Source of the DNA: Symbiodinium natans
Taxonomy: Eukaryota; Sar; Dinophyceae; Suessiales; Symbiodiniaceae
NCBI GenBank assembly: GCA_905221605.1
Contig: CAJNDS010002433.1
Span: 351,001 to 415,000, forward strand
DNA: 64,000 nt
Reading direction: 5' to 3'
This document shows, one piece after another, positions 21,835 to 31,411 of this stretch (position 1 is its first letter; each line of letters opens with the position of its first letter). Position numbers and translations under genes: made by a program. The notes beneath the pieces are model-generated. The model saw only the letters and a list, made by a program, of their open reading frames with translations, searched no databases and was not told where the DNA came from.

Positions 21835-22724
21835 TCATGTACCGACACCCTATACTACTATAATTCTGATTCAGGTATATGAACCGTGAAAACCCTTTTG
21901 GGGTTGGTTGGGTTCCCCAAGGTATTTGGATGAGATCGCCATGAACCGTCCTGACGTGGTTGCTATGCCAACAGACAAGGAGGTCACTCCGCCGCGTTTC
22001 TTCATTCTCTGGGAGCCGTTACTATATCCCCCTTGGGAATTATTTTTTGTTTTTGTTTAAATGAAAGCCCAAGAGTATATTGAAATGTTTGTTTCATTAC
22101 GGTTCTAAGGGGAGTATAGGTTAAAGTTCAACTGACATGTTGCATAGTGGTTTGAATGCCTTGGTTTCTACTGGACGATTACTTGTGGTGGTCTTCCAAC
22201 TGATGCTTGCTTCGCTTCGACCAGGGCATACGGCCCTGGTAGTTCTTCTCGCCTGAACTTAGAGTCTTGAAAGTTGTTTCTGTCACAGCCTGCGGAAACA
22301 CGAAGACCCAATTCAACGGGAGGCAGCTGCTTATGTATCGCCCAAATGAAGAGGGTTCAAAGCAGTTGGCAGGTGCCAAGAAGACATCCCCCGCCCCTCA
22401 TCATGAACAACCTATGTGCCAGCCGTGCTTGTCTCGAGGGGCCCTTACTTAAAAATTCTCTGGGGGGCATAGACACAGTCGTGGCGTCCACAGCGGCGGG
22501 CCGAATATTCATTCATTTCATGTTCATGCCTTCTGCTGGCACCCGCCCTCCGCACCTCTTCGTCACGCCCTCTGTCAATCCCATCACAGCTTGCACCCAA
22601 AACCTCAACACCTGATTGACACCCCTTTGCACCGCAGCGCAAATACAGTCAACTATGCCGAAGACACAAGCAAAAATAGCATACAAAAGGGATGCGAACA
22701 GGCACCACATGATCTGATTTCCAG
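21835..22724. other. No gene recognised
   Basis: Mixed AT-rich to neutral sequence between the last telomere-like array and the first RRM exon. Only unassigned short ORFs. Confidence 0.4.
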
Positions 22725-22841
22725 GTCTTCATCGATCCATTGCCCTTCGAGAAAGGCACCGATGAGCTGGCGCAGTTCCTGGAAGCCTTTGGAGAGGTCG
22801 AAGAAGTTGCTTGGCAACAAGAAGCCCATTCAACAGACTAA
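22725..22841 (+). CDS. RRM domain fragment (single exon)
   Basis: After TTTCCAG (AG at 22723-22724) the frame reads VFIDPLPFEKGTDELAQF and LEAFGEVEEVAWQQEAHSTD, then TAA. This is the beta1-alpha1-beta2 half of an RNA-recognition motif: VFIDPLPF stands at the RNP2 position and EAFGEVEEV is the usual alpha1 to beta2 turn. No RNP1 half follows before the stop, so this is an isolated exon, a broken copy, or part of a gene whose other exons I cannot place. Upstream ORFs in this area do not join convincingly. PPR gene A starts 222 bp downstream on the same strand. Confidence 0.55.
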   Translation, partial: VFIDPLPFEKGTDELAQFLEAFGEVEEVAWQQEAHSTD

Positions 22842-23063
22842 ATAAAAATCCTGCTACTTTGCTTAAGAACCCTCACAAAAGCAAAGGATGCTGATCCCTA
22901 CGTTGCCCTTCTAAGGGAAGAATGTTCTATATTTTGTTTGGGGGGGTTCTTCAGCAAATAGTAGATAACATGCTGCTGTGTTTTCTTTGCGTGATGCCTC
23001 GCCTGCTTTCATGCTTTGTGGGTTGCATTCGTGTCCAGAGTGGCTCAGCAGAACTCCCAGTGA

Positions 23064-25028
23064 ATGCAAAGTTGTTGGCAATGGGCCTCGGTGGCTACTC
23101 GTTGTGGCAGAGCAGGGCCCAAGGGTGCCACGAGCCGCGAAAGTTCAAGAAGTCAGAAAGAATCCTTGCCAGCCGCGGGGGTGTCCTGCCAAGTCAAGGC
23201 CTGGCTTTCTGCAGCACAGCGGCTGCATGAATTGACCAGATTGAGTCACCAGGAGCGTCTGAGGTTAAGCACACTTGGGCTGCTCAGCGCTGCGATCGCA
23301 GCGCGCGGCAGACATGAGGAAGACACAAGGTTCTCGTGGTTCGCAGCACAGCTCTTGCTGTCAGATGCCAGAGAAACCCTGGTTCGTTGTAATGTGATCG
23401 TGGCCAACGCAGCGATCTCAAGGTATGAGCGAGGCCAAGCTTGGGAAGCATCCATTCACGTCTTGTCGTCCCTGCAGGCCGGGGACTTGCCCTCAGACAC
23501 GATCACCTACAACTCGGTCATGCGGATCGCCCAGCACAGGGGATTGCAGGGCTGGCGCCACGCATGCTTCTCTCTGTCCGAGATCAAGCTGAGCAAGCTT
23601 CGGGGAGATCTGATCACTTTCAACACCCTGCTCAGCGAGTGTCGAAGCGCCTGGCAACAGGCCCTGACAGTGCAAGCTGCAATCCAACAGCACGGGCTGG
23701 AAATTGATATTGTCACCTGCGCCGCGATGACGAATCTTTGCGTAGGGGCAGAGTGGAAACTAGCTCTCTCCATCCTAGAATGCTTGCCTTTGCAGCAGAT
23801 ACAGGCAAACATGGTCATGCACAACAGTGCCATGACAGCTGTTCAGGGATCAGGAGACCCCAGTCACGCGCTTGGCTTGTTTGAGCTACTTGCACCTCAA
23901 AGCCTCCGCCCCAACGTGATCTCTTGCAACGCCGTCTTGAGCGCTTTCGAGAAGGCCCAGGAGTGGAAGGATGCTCTCAACTTCTTCTGCAGCTGTCAAG
24001 AAGCTTTTTTCCACCTCGACCGAATCTCCTACAACTCTTTGATTTCGGCCTGCAGAAAGTCGGCGCTGTGGCAAGAGGCGTTCTGTGCTTTCAGGGCCAT
24101 GGATGAGAGGACGCTTGAAGCAGACGTGGTCTCATACAGCGCAATGGTTTCAGCATGTGAGAGGTTTGATCTTTGGCAGCATGCACTAGACTTGCTTGCA
24201 AGGCTGGAAGCTACCAGCCTGCAGGCTCACACCATGACTTTCAATGCTGCGATCGCCGCGTGCGGAAACAGCCAAGAGTGGAAGCGCGCCCTAGAGCTTC
24301 TTGACATCTTGTGCTCTGGCAGCCTTCAAGCCACAGCTGCCAGTATCAACAGTGCCATCAGTGCGTGTGAGAAGGGGTCGAGGTGGAAGCAGGCCTTGAC
24401 TGTCTTGACTCGGCTGTACGAAATCGCAGTGCAAGCGGACATCATTAGCTACAATGCCGCAGCCAGTGCCTGCGAGAAGTGCTGCAGGTGGAATGCTGCT
24501 TTCGAGCTCCTTCAAGCCCTCCCAGAAATTCAGATTCTGCCGACAACCATCAGCTTCAACATTGCCATTAGTGCCTGCGGGAAGGTGGGACAGCTACACC
24601 GGGCGCTGCAGCTTCTGATGGACTTGCCACGATGGCGTTTGGAAGCCGATGTCGTGAGCTACAGCGGGGCCATCAGTGCTTGTGAACCCAATCACTGGCA
24701 GGAGGCCTTAAACTTGTTGATGCAGATGACGGACATTGTGTTGCAGCCGAACCTGATTTGCTACACAGCTGCCCTAAGTGCTTGCGCTCAAAGCACGCAA
24801 TGGCAGCAGGCTCTTCTCCTGTATGCGAAAGGGCAACAGTCGGCTCCACAGCTTGATGTTGTCCCGCTTGGCTCGACTGTCGGCTCTCTTCACAAGTCGC
24901 AGCAGCTCTCGCAACTTGTCTTGGTCCTGAAGCATCTTGAGCTCATGTGTTATGAAAGTATGTGGCCGCAGGCTGATGCGCAAAAAGTTTGCTGGGCGCA
25001 GAGGTCACCAATGTGCGTCCCGCGATGA
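23064..25028 (+). CDS. P-class pentatricopeptide repeat protein (PPR gene A)
   Basis: Predicted 654 residues in one exon. About 15 PPR motifs run from near residue 110 to 620; most are exactly 35 residues, with V(V/I)(S/T)YN at the start, ISACEKG in the first helix turn, Trp at position 17 and LELL in helix B. No E, DYW or SMR domain follows, so this is a P-class protein, expected to bind single-stranded RNA in mitochondria or plastid and affect processing or stability. The first 70 residues are basic and Ser/Ala rich and could hold a targeting sequence, but I cannot identify one. The ATG at 23064 is the first in frame; a spliced upstream exon is possible. The last ~45 residues are not PPR. 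It lies on the same strand as the next PPR gene, 200 bp upstream of it. Confidence 0.9.
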   Translation: MQSCWQWASVATRCGRAGPKGATSRESSRSQKESLPAAGVSCQVKAWLSAAQRLHELTRLSHQERLRLSTLGLLSAAIAARGRHEEDTRFSWFAAQLLLSDARETLVRCNVIVANAAISRYERGQAWEASIHVLSSLQAGDLPSDTITYNSVMRIAQHRGLQGWRHACFSLSEIKLSKLRGDLITFNTLLSECRSAWQQALTVQAAIQQHGLEIDIVTCAAMTNLCVGAEWKLALSILECLPLQQIQANMVMHNSAMTAVQGSGDPSHALGLFELLAPQSLRPNVISCNAVLSAFEKAQEWKDALNFFCSCQEAFFHLDRISYNSLISACRKSALWQEAFCAFRAMDERTLEADVVSYSAMVSACERFDLWQHALDLLARLEATSLQAHTMTFNAAIAACGNSQEWKRALELLDILCSGSLQATAASINSAISACEKGSRWKQALTVLTRLYEIAVQADIISYNAAASACEKCCRWNAAFELLQALPEIQILPTTISFNIAISACGKVGQLHRALQLLMDLPRWRLEADVVSYSGAISACEPNHWQEALNLLMQMTDIVLQPNLICYTAALSACAQSTQWQQALLLYAKGQQSAPQLDVVPLGSTVGSLHKSQQLSQLVLVLKHLELMCYESMWPQADAQKVCWAQRSPMCVPR

Positions 25029-25085
25029 TTGGGCGTGAGCTCAAATCTCGATGCCGGCCGAAGTTGCCTGTTGTCAGCCTTTATG

Positions 25086-25130
25086 TAGCCATGCGTAGCC
25101 ATGCGTAGCCATGCGTAGCCATGCGTAGCC
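25086..25130. repeat. 10-bp tandem repeat (GCGTAGCCAT), about 4.5 units
   Basis: Four perfect units plus a partial one lie in the 200-bp gap between PPR genes A and B. The core GTAGCCAT also occurs near the 5' end of the dinoflagellate trans-spliced leader; see the findings. Confidence 0.9.
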
Positions 25131-25229
25131 GTTCAGTTCAAGCATGTCCAAGCCGACCCCAAGCGGCACAAGCACGTTGCACAACGACAGCAAACCTCTG
25201 GGGTGTCTGGCCCCAGTTGAAAAGCTGGC

Positions 25230-27462
25230 ATGGCTCAGCCAGCGGACGTTCAAGTTGCAAGGCTGAAGGGATGCTGCAAGATGATCAGTGCTTGCCGCAC
25301 TGGGGAACAGTGGCGGACAGCCTTGGGGCATCTTGAGAGCTTGAAAGAAGAGGCAGTCAATGCCAACTCCTTCATCATGAACGCTGCAATTGCTTCGTGC
25401 GTCAGATGCGGGAAATGGAAGAAAGCTGGCCTGTTGTTTGAAGCCACCTTGGCAAGCGGAGTTCAGCCAGATGCCATCACTTACAACACAGCACTGACCA
25501 TTGCCGATACGAGTCTGTGGGGTGATGGGGTCGTTCTACTGCGGAACATGGCAGCTGCGGCGCTGAAGCGGGATCTCTTCTCTTACAACACAGCCCTGAG
25601 CAGCTGTGAGAAAGAGGGGTCTTGGCAGCATGCTCAGCATTTGGTTGACGTCCTCGGCCATCTTGCCATTGCTTCGGATACCATCACAGCCAACTCCTTA
25701 CTCAGCATGTATGCTGGCTGCAGCCGCTGGGACAGTGCAACATCCACTCTATCGCGAATGTCATGTGCGAGCCTGCAGTCGGACATCATCTCGCACAGCT
25801 CTGCTCTTTCTGCTTGCTCTGGAAAACGCTGGGCACTGTCGGGCTTCCTGCTGCATCGGATCAGGGATGCACAAATTCGGACAAACGTGCTCACCTTCAA
25901 CACTGCCATCAGCATCTTTGAGGGAGGCCTCCTGCCAGAGTCGTATGATGTTCACAAACGAGGGGCATGGCAACTTGCTCTGGAGATGTTTGCCAAGATG
26001 CAAGTGCAAAGAGACGTCATCACCTACAACGCATGCATCACTACAGCTAAGCCAAGAAATGGCTGGCACTTGGCTAGCCTTCTGCTCCAACATGCGTCGC
26101 AGGCAGGCATAAGGCCGAACGTACGGACTCACAATGTCGCCGTCGCCACGCTTGATATTGAGGGCCTTTGGCAAGCTGGCATCTGGCACTTAGGTAGTAT
26201 GCGCTCGGGCAGCACGCAACCCGATGTGATCACGTACTCTTCTATCCAGAGCTCATGCGCGCAGTCACTACAATGGCTTCTGGGAATACGCCTCTTGCTG
26301 GAGACGCCAGGCCTGCAAGAGAGTGTTGTTTTTTATGGTACAGCAGTAGGCTCTTGCGCAGTTGAAGGGCAGTGGAAGAATGCCGTGCGAATTGCATCTA
26401 TCATGGTGAGAAGGGCCGTGGTTCCGAACGCTGTCATTTGCAACTCCGTCATCAGCGCATGTGAGAAGGGTTGCCAGTGGATTCAGGCGATTGGCTCGCT
26501 GGCCGGGATCTTTGCCAATTCTGTTGAGACAGATTTGTCATCCCCAGGCAAGCAGCTGAAAGAAGACATTTCCTAATCTCCTGCTTGTCGCAGTTTCTGG
26601 TCATTCTGATCCGCATGGGACCAACCGAAGTGTTCAAGGTTGTAGCTCACCCCACGCCCACAACCCCAAATTACAATGGCCAGCGCAGGGCATGGACCTG
26701 GTGTTGGGGGAGTCTTGGGCCGTATAGGACATGGGCTGTTAGGCTTTGAATCCAGAACATTTAGGCTCCCTGAACTTCATGCCCCGAAGCGGAACATGCC
26801 GAAACATGCCAGGGCAGCTTGCAGACGGCACCATCTCGTTCAATGCCACGACCGCCGCGTGCGAGAAGAGTTCTCAATGGCAGTCGGCTCTCACCCTCAT
26901 CTTAAGACTTCAGGAACTGAAGCTCCAGGTGACAGTCACCGCGGAGAATGCGCTGATCAATGCCTGTGGAAGTCAACAGCGCTGGAAGTATGCCTTGCAC
27001 GCGCTCGGCCGGATGCAGGATAGCTTTCTGCAACCAAACCTCACCACATTCAACAATGTCCTCAATGTGCGCGAGAAGGGCCGCATGTGGAGGTATGTCA
27101 CGCAACTTGTACATCAGATGATGAAGCTGAAGCTTGTGCCAGGCATGTTGACGCACTGCGCTGCTACGGCCGCTGCTGGAAGATCTGCTAAGTGGCAGCT
27201 GGGATTATTTTTCCTACCGAGGTCGGCTGATCTGGTTGCATACTCGTCCGCGATGGAGGCGTGCTTGACCGCCAAGCGCTGCAAGCCAGTCCTCGTGCTG
27301 TTGCATGAACTGCACGCGACCAGGTTGGAATCGGACACTGTAGTCTGCAGCTCGGTGATGGCTGCCTGTGTCATTGCCAGGCAGCCGAAGCAAGCAGCCG
27401 CAGTGCTTCATGAAGTGCAGAGGCATGGAATGCTGTCACTGGCATCTCTGCGAGCAACTTAA
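25230..27462 (+). CDS. P-class PPR protein (PPR gene B, two exons)
   Basis: I join 25230-26522 to 26818-27462 across a 295-bp GT-AG intron. The junction restores a PPR motif of exactly 35 residues (helix A and B on exon 1, the last four residues LADG on exon 2), keeps the frame, and gives 645 residues, close to PPR genes A (654) and C (644). About 17 motifs span nearly the whole protein, including ISACEKGCQW and TAACEKSSQW. There is no catalytic or DYW extension. Motifs near exon 2 residues 90-140 are irregular, and one looks shortened (PRSADLVAYSS). The ATG at 25230 follows the 10-bp repeat closely. The expected role is organelle RNA binding. A weak exon-like frame around 26676-26760 has been left in the intron. 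Confidence 0.88.
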
Positions 27463-27937
27463 TGGGCTGCGTTAAGGCTCCGAAAGTGCTGAGCAAAGTT
27501 TGTACGGTACTTGTATGGTCTTATGCCTAATGAATCCTATCGATGTTCGAATTCTGCAGCCCGAGTTGCTACGCGTTCTTGAAAGTTTCGCTACGTTGAA
27601 AGCATGCCTGGTAGGCAAGCGTCAAGCCAGTCATTTCGATTGTTGGTGCTGCTTGCAGCGGGGACGGCAGTACAGCAGCACTGCCTGAAAAGCTGATCGC
27701 TCACGGGGGTTTTCAAAACGGTGTCGGGTCATAGCCTTCCCAGAGCAACTGCGCAAGAACACAGAAACAGAAGTTGAACCACACAGAGAGGGGCAGACGT
27801 TGGAAAAGCAAGGCTGCGTCTACAGCGCCTACAGTCTACAGTATCTCCAGGGTGGAGTGCAATTGGGACCAGGTTCATGGTACTTACAATCCACAGAGTC
27901 ATGGCACTTATAACCCGATTATAACCATTTAAGGATG
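27463..27937. other. Intergenic; holds second copy of a dispersed repeat
   Basis: 27839-27870 repeats 8570-8601 with one mismatch. It is followed by GGTTCATGGTACTTAC and CACTTATAACC (27872 onward), which look like a decayed family I inverted-repeat element. No gene is recognised. Confidence 0.5.
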
Positions 27938-28885
27938 CTCATGATGCTCGCTGGCGGGTGGCTTTGGTGGGACGGGCCCCGGCTGATGCTCATGATGCTC
28001 GATGGCGGGTGGCTCTTGGTGACAACCCGCAGCTGATGCTCGCTGGCGGGTGGCTCTGGTGGGACGGGCCACGGCTGATGCTCATGATGCTCGCTGGCGG
28101 GTGGCTTTGGTGGGACGGGCCCCGGCTGATGCTCATGATGCTTGATGGCGGGTGGCTCTTGGTGACAACCCGCAGCTGATGCTCGCTGGCGGGTGGCTCT
28201 GGTGGGACGGGCCACGGCTGATGCTCATGATGCTCGCTGGCGGGTGGCTTTGGTGGGACGGGCCCCGGCTGATGCTCATGATGCTCGATGGCGGGTGGCT
28301 CTTGGTGACAACCCGCAGCTGATGCTCGCTGGCGGGTGGCTCTGGTGGGACGGGCCACGGCTGATGCTCATGATGCTCGCTGGCGGGTGGCTTTGGTGGG
28401 ACGGGCCCCGGCTGATGCTCATGATGCTCGATGGCGGGTGGCTCTTGGTGACAACCCGCAGCTGATGCTCGCTGGCGGGTGGCTCTGGTGGGGCGGGCCA
28501 CGGCTGATGCTCATGATGCTCGCTGGCGGGTGGCTCTTGGTGGGAAGGGGCCCCGGCTGATGTTCATGATGCTCGATAGCGGGTGGCTCTTGGTTCCCGG
28601 CTGATGCTCATGATGCTCGCTGTCGGGTGGCTCTTGGTGGGACGGTGATGCTCATGATGCTCGATGGCTGGCCCCGGCTGATGCTCATGATGCTGGATGG
28701 CGGGTGGCTCTTCGTGGGACGGGCCGATGCTCATGATGCTCGATGGCGGTTGGCTGTTGGTGGGACGGGCCCCGGCTGATGCTCATGATGCTCGCTGGCG
28801 AGCAGCTCTTGACTCTTGGTGGGACGGGCCCCGGCTGATGCTCATGATGATCGATGGCGGTTAGCTCTTGGTGGGACGGGCCGCC
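27938..28885. repeat. Satellite with 143-bp higher-order unit
   Basis: Built from three related sub-units: 51 bp (ending GACGGGCCCCGG), 50 bp (ending GACAACCCGCAG) and 42 bp (ending GACGGGCCACGG), each starting CTGATGCTC. The 51+50+42 order repeats about three and a half times with almost no change up to about 28540. After that the sub-units are shuffled and truncated to 28885. The 143-bp period is not a multiple of three, so the long ORFs on both strands shift frame with each unit and are artefacts. Confidence 0.95.
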
Positions 28886-29092
28886 AGCTTCATGTATCAT
28901 TGATGGAGCACTAAAACAGTTCGCCAGTGAACTCTAAGCAAATTATGTCAGTCTCAAGTCAGACTTAGCCACAGCAAACTACTCCTTGCGCAACGTGTGT
29001 TTCGGGCTCATGAACTCGTTTCATCTCGTTGTTGCGTCTATGCCGCACAGCCTTGGGAATTCAAGTCGCCACCGTTGTGATAGGTGGCATGC

Positions 29093-31027
29093 ATGCTTGC
29101 GACCACGTGCCTCGCCAAGCATACAGATGGGCGAAGAAGTCCTGCGAACTGGTCAGAATGGGCTGAGGCTGCTCTGAGTCTTCGGAAAGCAGCCCAGTGC
29201 CAGCTGCAGAATAGTATCGTTGCCCACACGGCCGCCATCCGCGCCACAAGCTGGGCAACAGCGCTGGGTCTGCTCAGCAACGTGAATAGGGAGTCCCTGC
29301 GAGTGAACATCGTCACATATGGAGCTGCGATGCATGCGCTCCGCACCTTGAAGACGAATTGGATGCGCTCGATATGCCTGCTCTCAGATATCAAGGACCT
29401 TCAGTTAGAAGGCAGCCTGGTCACATACAACATTACTATGGGACACTTGAGCAGGGACACTGCGGGACCGCAGTGGAGGCGATTTGGCGTATTGCTTGCA
29501 AAGCTTGCCGAGCAGCATCTACGGCCTGACGTCGTCACTTACAATTCCATGCTTTCTGCTGAGGCCGTGGGCTGGCAGAAGGCACTTGCATTGCATGCGC
29601 AGATGAGACCTGCAGACCATCAAGAAAACACAATTAGCTTCAACTCTCTATGCAATTCCTGCAGCAAAGACTCTGCTTGGCAGCGCGCGCTGGAGCTTCC
29701 TAGCAAGGTGACGGCATTACATTGCCAGCCTGATTTGGTCATGGTGAACACACTCATCACCGCTTGCAAATCCCAGTGGCCAATCGGGTTACTGCTGCTA
29801 GAGACTTCTGGAGTGCAGCAGCCACAGCAGCCACGTGACGCATTCACATATGTGGCTTGCATCTCTTGCTGTGACTCTACACTTCAGTGGCAGCTGGCAT
29901 TGAGTCTTCTCAGCTGCTTCGGGGCCCAGCATCTGCGAGGCAGTACCATAGCTTACAATGCGACGGCTGCTGCATGTAACACTTGCGCAAAGTGGCTACA
30001 GAATGTAGCCTTGCTGGCCGAGCAAGCAGAGCGAGGATTGTCAGTTGATGTTGTCGGCTGCACGACAGCCATAACCACCTGCGATGGGTGCCTGCAATGG
30101 CGTGCTGCCCTTCACGTCTTCCACACTCTATGTTCATCGCGACCCACGGCGGATGTCATTGCACACAATGCGGTGATTAGTGCATGTGGCAGTGGAAGTC
30201 AGTGGCAGCTTGCTTTGACTCTGTATTCGGAGCTGTTCGAAAACAGACTTCAGGTTAACAGCATATCCACAAATGCTGCAATAAGTGCCTGTGCAAATTG
30301 TGGCCACTGGGAGCATGCGCTCTGGCTTCTTTTTGAGAGCAAGCAGCGCATGCTGTGCGCAGACATCATTTCATACAGTGCAGTCATAAGTAGCTGCGAG
30401 AAGGGGCGGCAATGGCAGCTGGCGTTGACGTTGCTACTGGCTCTACCCAGAAGTCAACTGAAAGCCAACGCGGTGTCATTTAGCGCAGCGATTAGCGCAT
30501 GCGAAAAGGGCTTGCAGTGGCAACTGGCATTGGAATTGCTAAGGGAGATGGGAAGACAGCGTCTGCAAGCAGACCAAGTTGCAATGAATGCTGGCATCAG
30601 TGCATGTGAGAAGTGTGGTAGGTGGGCCCATGCGCTTTTCATTGCTGCCGAGATGCAGAGGAAGCAGCTCGAAAGTGATGTAATTACTTTTTCCACTGCC
30701 ATCAGCGCTTGTGCCAAGGGTGCCTGCTGGCAACCAGCAATTGCCCTTCTGGCGAAGTTGCAAGATGCAAGCATACGACCCAACGTAATTACCTGCAATG
30801 CGGTCTTGTGGGCCTGCGTGGTTTGTAAGAAATGGGCCGAAGTGCTTCAGCTCTTTGCAGAGTTTCGCCGCCAAGCCTTGCGGACTGATGTGGTCACGCT
30901 CAGTGCTGCGGCTTTGGGTGAAGAGCAGGGGGCCCGGCCATTGCAGCTCCAGCCCTTCCTGACAAGTTTGGCGAACTTGGCGCTCCTGGGACTGGAAACA
31001 AGCCGGCCGGTTCTCCGTCGGGAATGA
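29093..31027 (+). CDS. P-class PPR protein (PPR gene C)
   Basis: The predicted protein is 644 residues from the first in-frame ATG at 29093 (a GTG three codons upstream is in frame). About 17 motifs fill residues 35-620, with the best conserved run near the C-terminal half: AAISACEKGLQWQLALELL, GISACEKCGRWAHAL and TAISACAKGACWQPAIALL. Several early motifs are 33 or 38 residues. No E/DYW extension. The last codons and the TGA (31025-31027) lie inside the left arm of an inverted-repeat element, so the present C-terminus may be shortened or extended relative to the ancestor. Channel gene 1 starts about 385 bp downstream on the same strand. The expected role is organelle RNA binding. Confidence 0.9.
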   Translation: MLATTCLAKHTDGRRSPANWSEWAEAALSLRKAAQCQLQNSIVAHTAAIRATSWATALGLLSNVNRESLRVNIVTYGAAMHALRTLKTNWMRSICLLSDIKDLQLEGSLVTYNITMGHLSRDTAGPQWRRFGVLLAKLAEQHLRPDVVTYNSMLSAEAVGWQKALALHAQMRPADHQENTISFNSLCNSCSKDSAWQRALELPSKVTALHCQPDLVMVNTLITACKSQWPIGLLLLETSGVQQPQQPRDAFTYVACISCCDSTLQWQLALSLLSCFGAQHLRGSTIAYNATAAACNTCAKWLQNVALLAEQAERGLSVDVVGCTTAITTCDGCLQWRAALHVFHTLCSSRPTADVIAHNAVISACGSGSQWQLALTLYSELFENRLQVNSISTNAAISACANCGHWEHALWLLFESKQRMLCADIISYSAVISSCEKGRQWQLALTLLLALPRSQLKANAVSFSAAISACEKGLQWQLALELLREMGRQRLQADQVAMNAGISACEKCGRWAHALFIAAEMQRKQLESDVITFSTAISACAKGACWQPAIALLAKLQDASIRPNVITCNAVLWACVVCKKWAEVLQLFAEFRRQALRTDVVTLSAAALGEEQGARPLQLQPFLTSLANLALLGLETSRPVLRRE

Positions 31028-31091
31028 GGGACTGAGGTACCTGTGTAATCCCTCAGAGGGTATATGTAGGGCCCCAATTCCCTCATTCCCC
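31020..31091. mobile_element. Short inverted-repeat element, family III (copy 3)
   Basis: Left arm GGGAATGAGGGA (31020-31031) and right arm TCCCTCATTCCC (31079-31090) are perfect complements. The interior contains GAGGTACC and GGGCCCC as in the other copies. The left arm overlaps the stop codon of PPR gene C. Confidence 0.65.
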
Positions 31092-31411
31092 ACAAAGAAC
31101 CAGGCGGACAAGCCAGCCAGAGAGATTTCAAGCTTGTGCATCCCTGTGTCATGACACACCCCCAGGCATGCCACATCCGACAGTTTTTGGCAGCTGAATG
31201 CTCGAAATCAAAGCACAGTTAGGCCTACTCGTGCTTATATCCTCGACAAGCTGTTCTCATGGCAGTCCCTGTCGCTGGAGCAGGCAATGTGCTGTGTTGG
31301 CTTTGTTGGTCATGACAAGACACCCTTTCACAACGAAACGTACAGTAAATATAGTAGATGAGTATTAAGGGGACCTTTTGTTTCACCGCAACTGGCAACC
31401 TCTCGATTGCC
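31092..31411. other. Intergenic and 5' region of channel gene 1
   Basis: Contains no ORF of note. A TAAATATAGTAGATGAG stretch precedes the gene. No TATA-type promoter or trans-splice acceptor can be singled out. Confidence 0.4.

Noticed and set aside
25028-25230. Joining PPR genes A and B into one gene
   Set aside because: Each is already about 645-654 residues like PPR gene C, A ends with a non-PPR tail, and no junction restores a 35-residue motif across the gap.
27919-28501. Overlapping ORFs on both strands with repeated MARPTRATRQRASAAG-type sequence
   Set aside because: They arise from the 143-bp satellite; the period is not a multiple of three, so no constant protein repeat is encoded.
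27938-28885. CRISPR-like array
   Set aside because: The repeats are contiguous, with no unique spacers, no cas genes and a eukaryotic context.
23246-31176. Many antisense ORFs of 60-211 residues opposite the PPR genes
   Set aside because: They mirror the PPR coding frames and show no domain; shadows.
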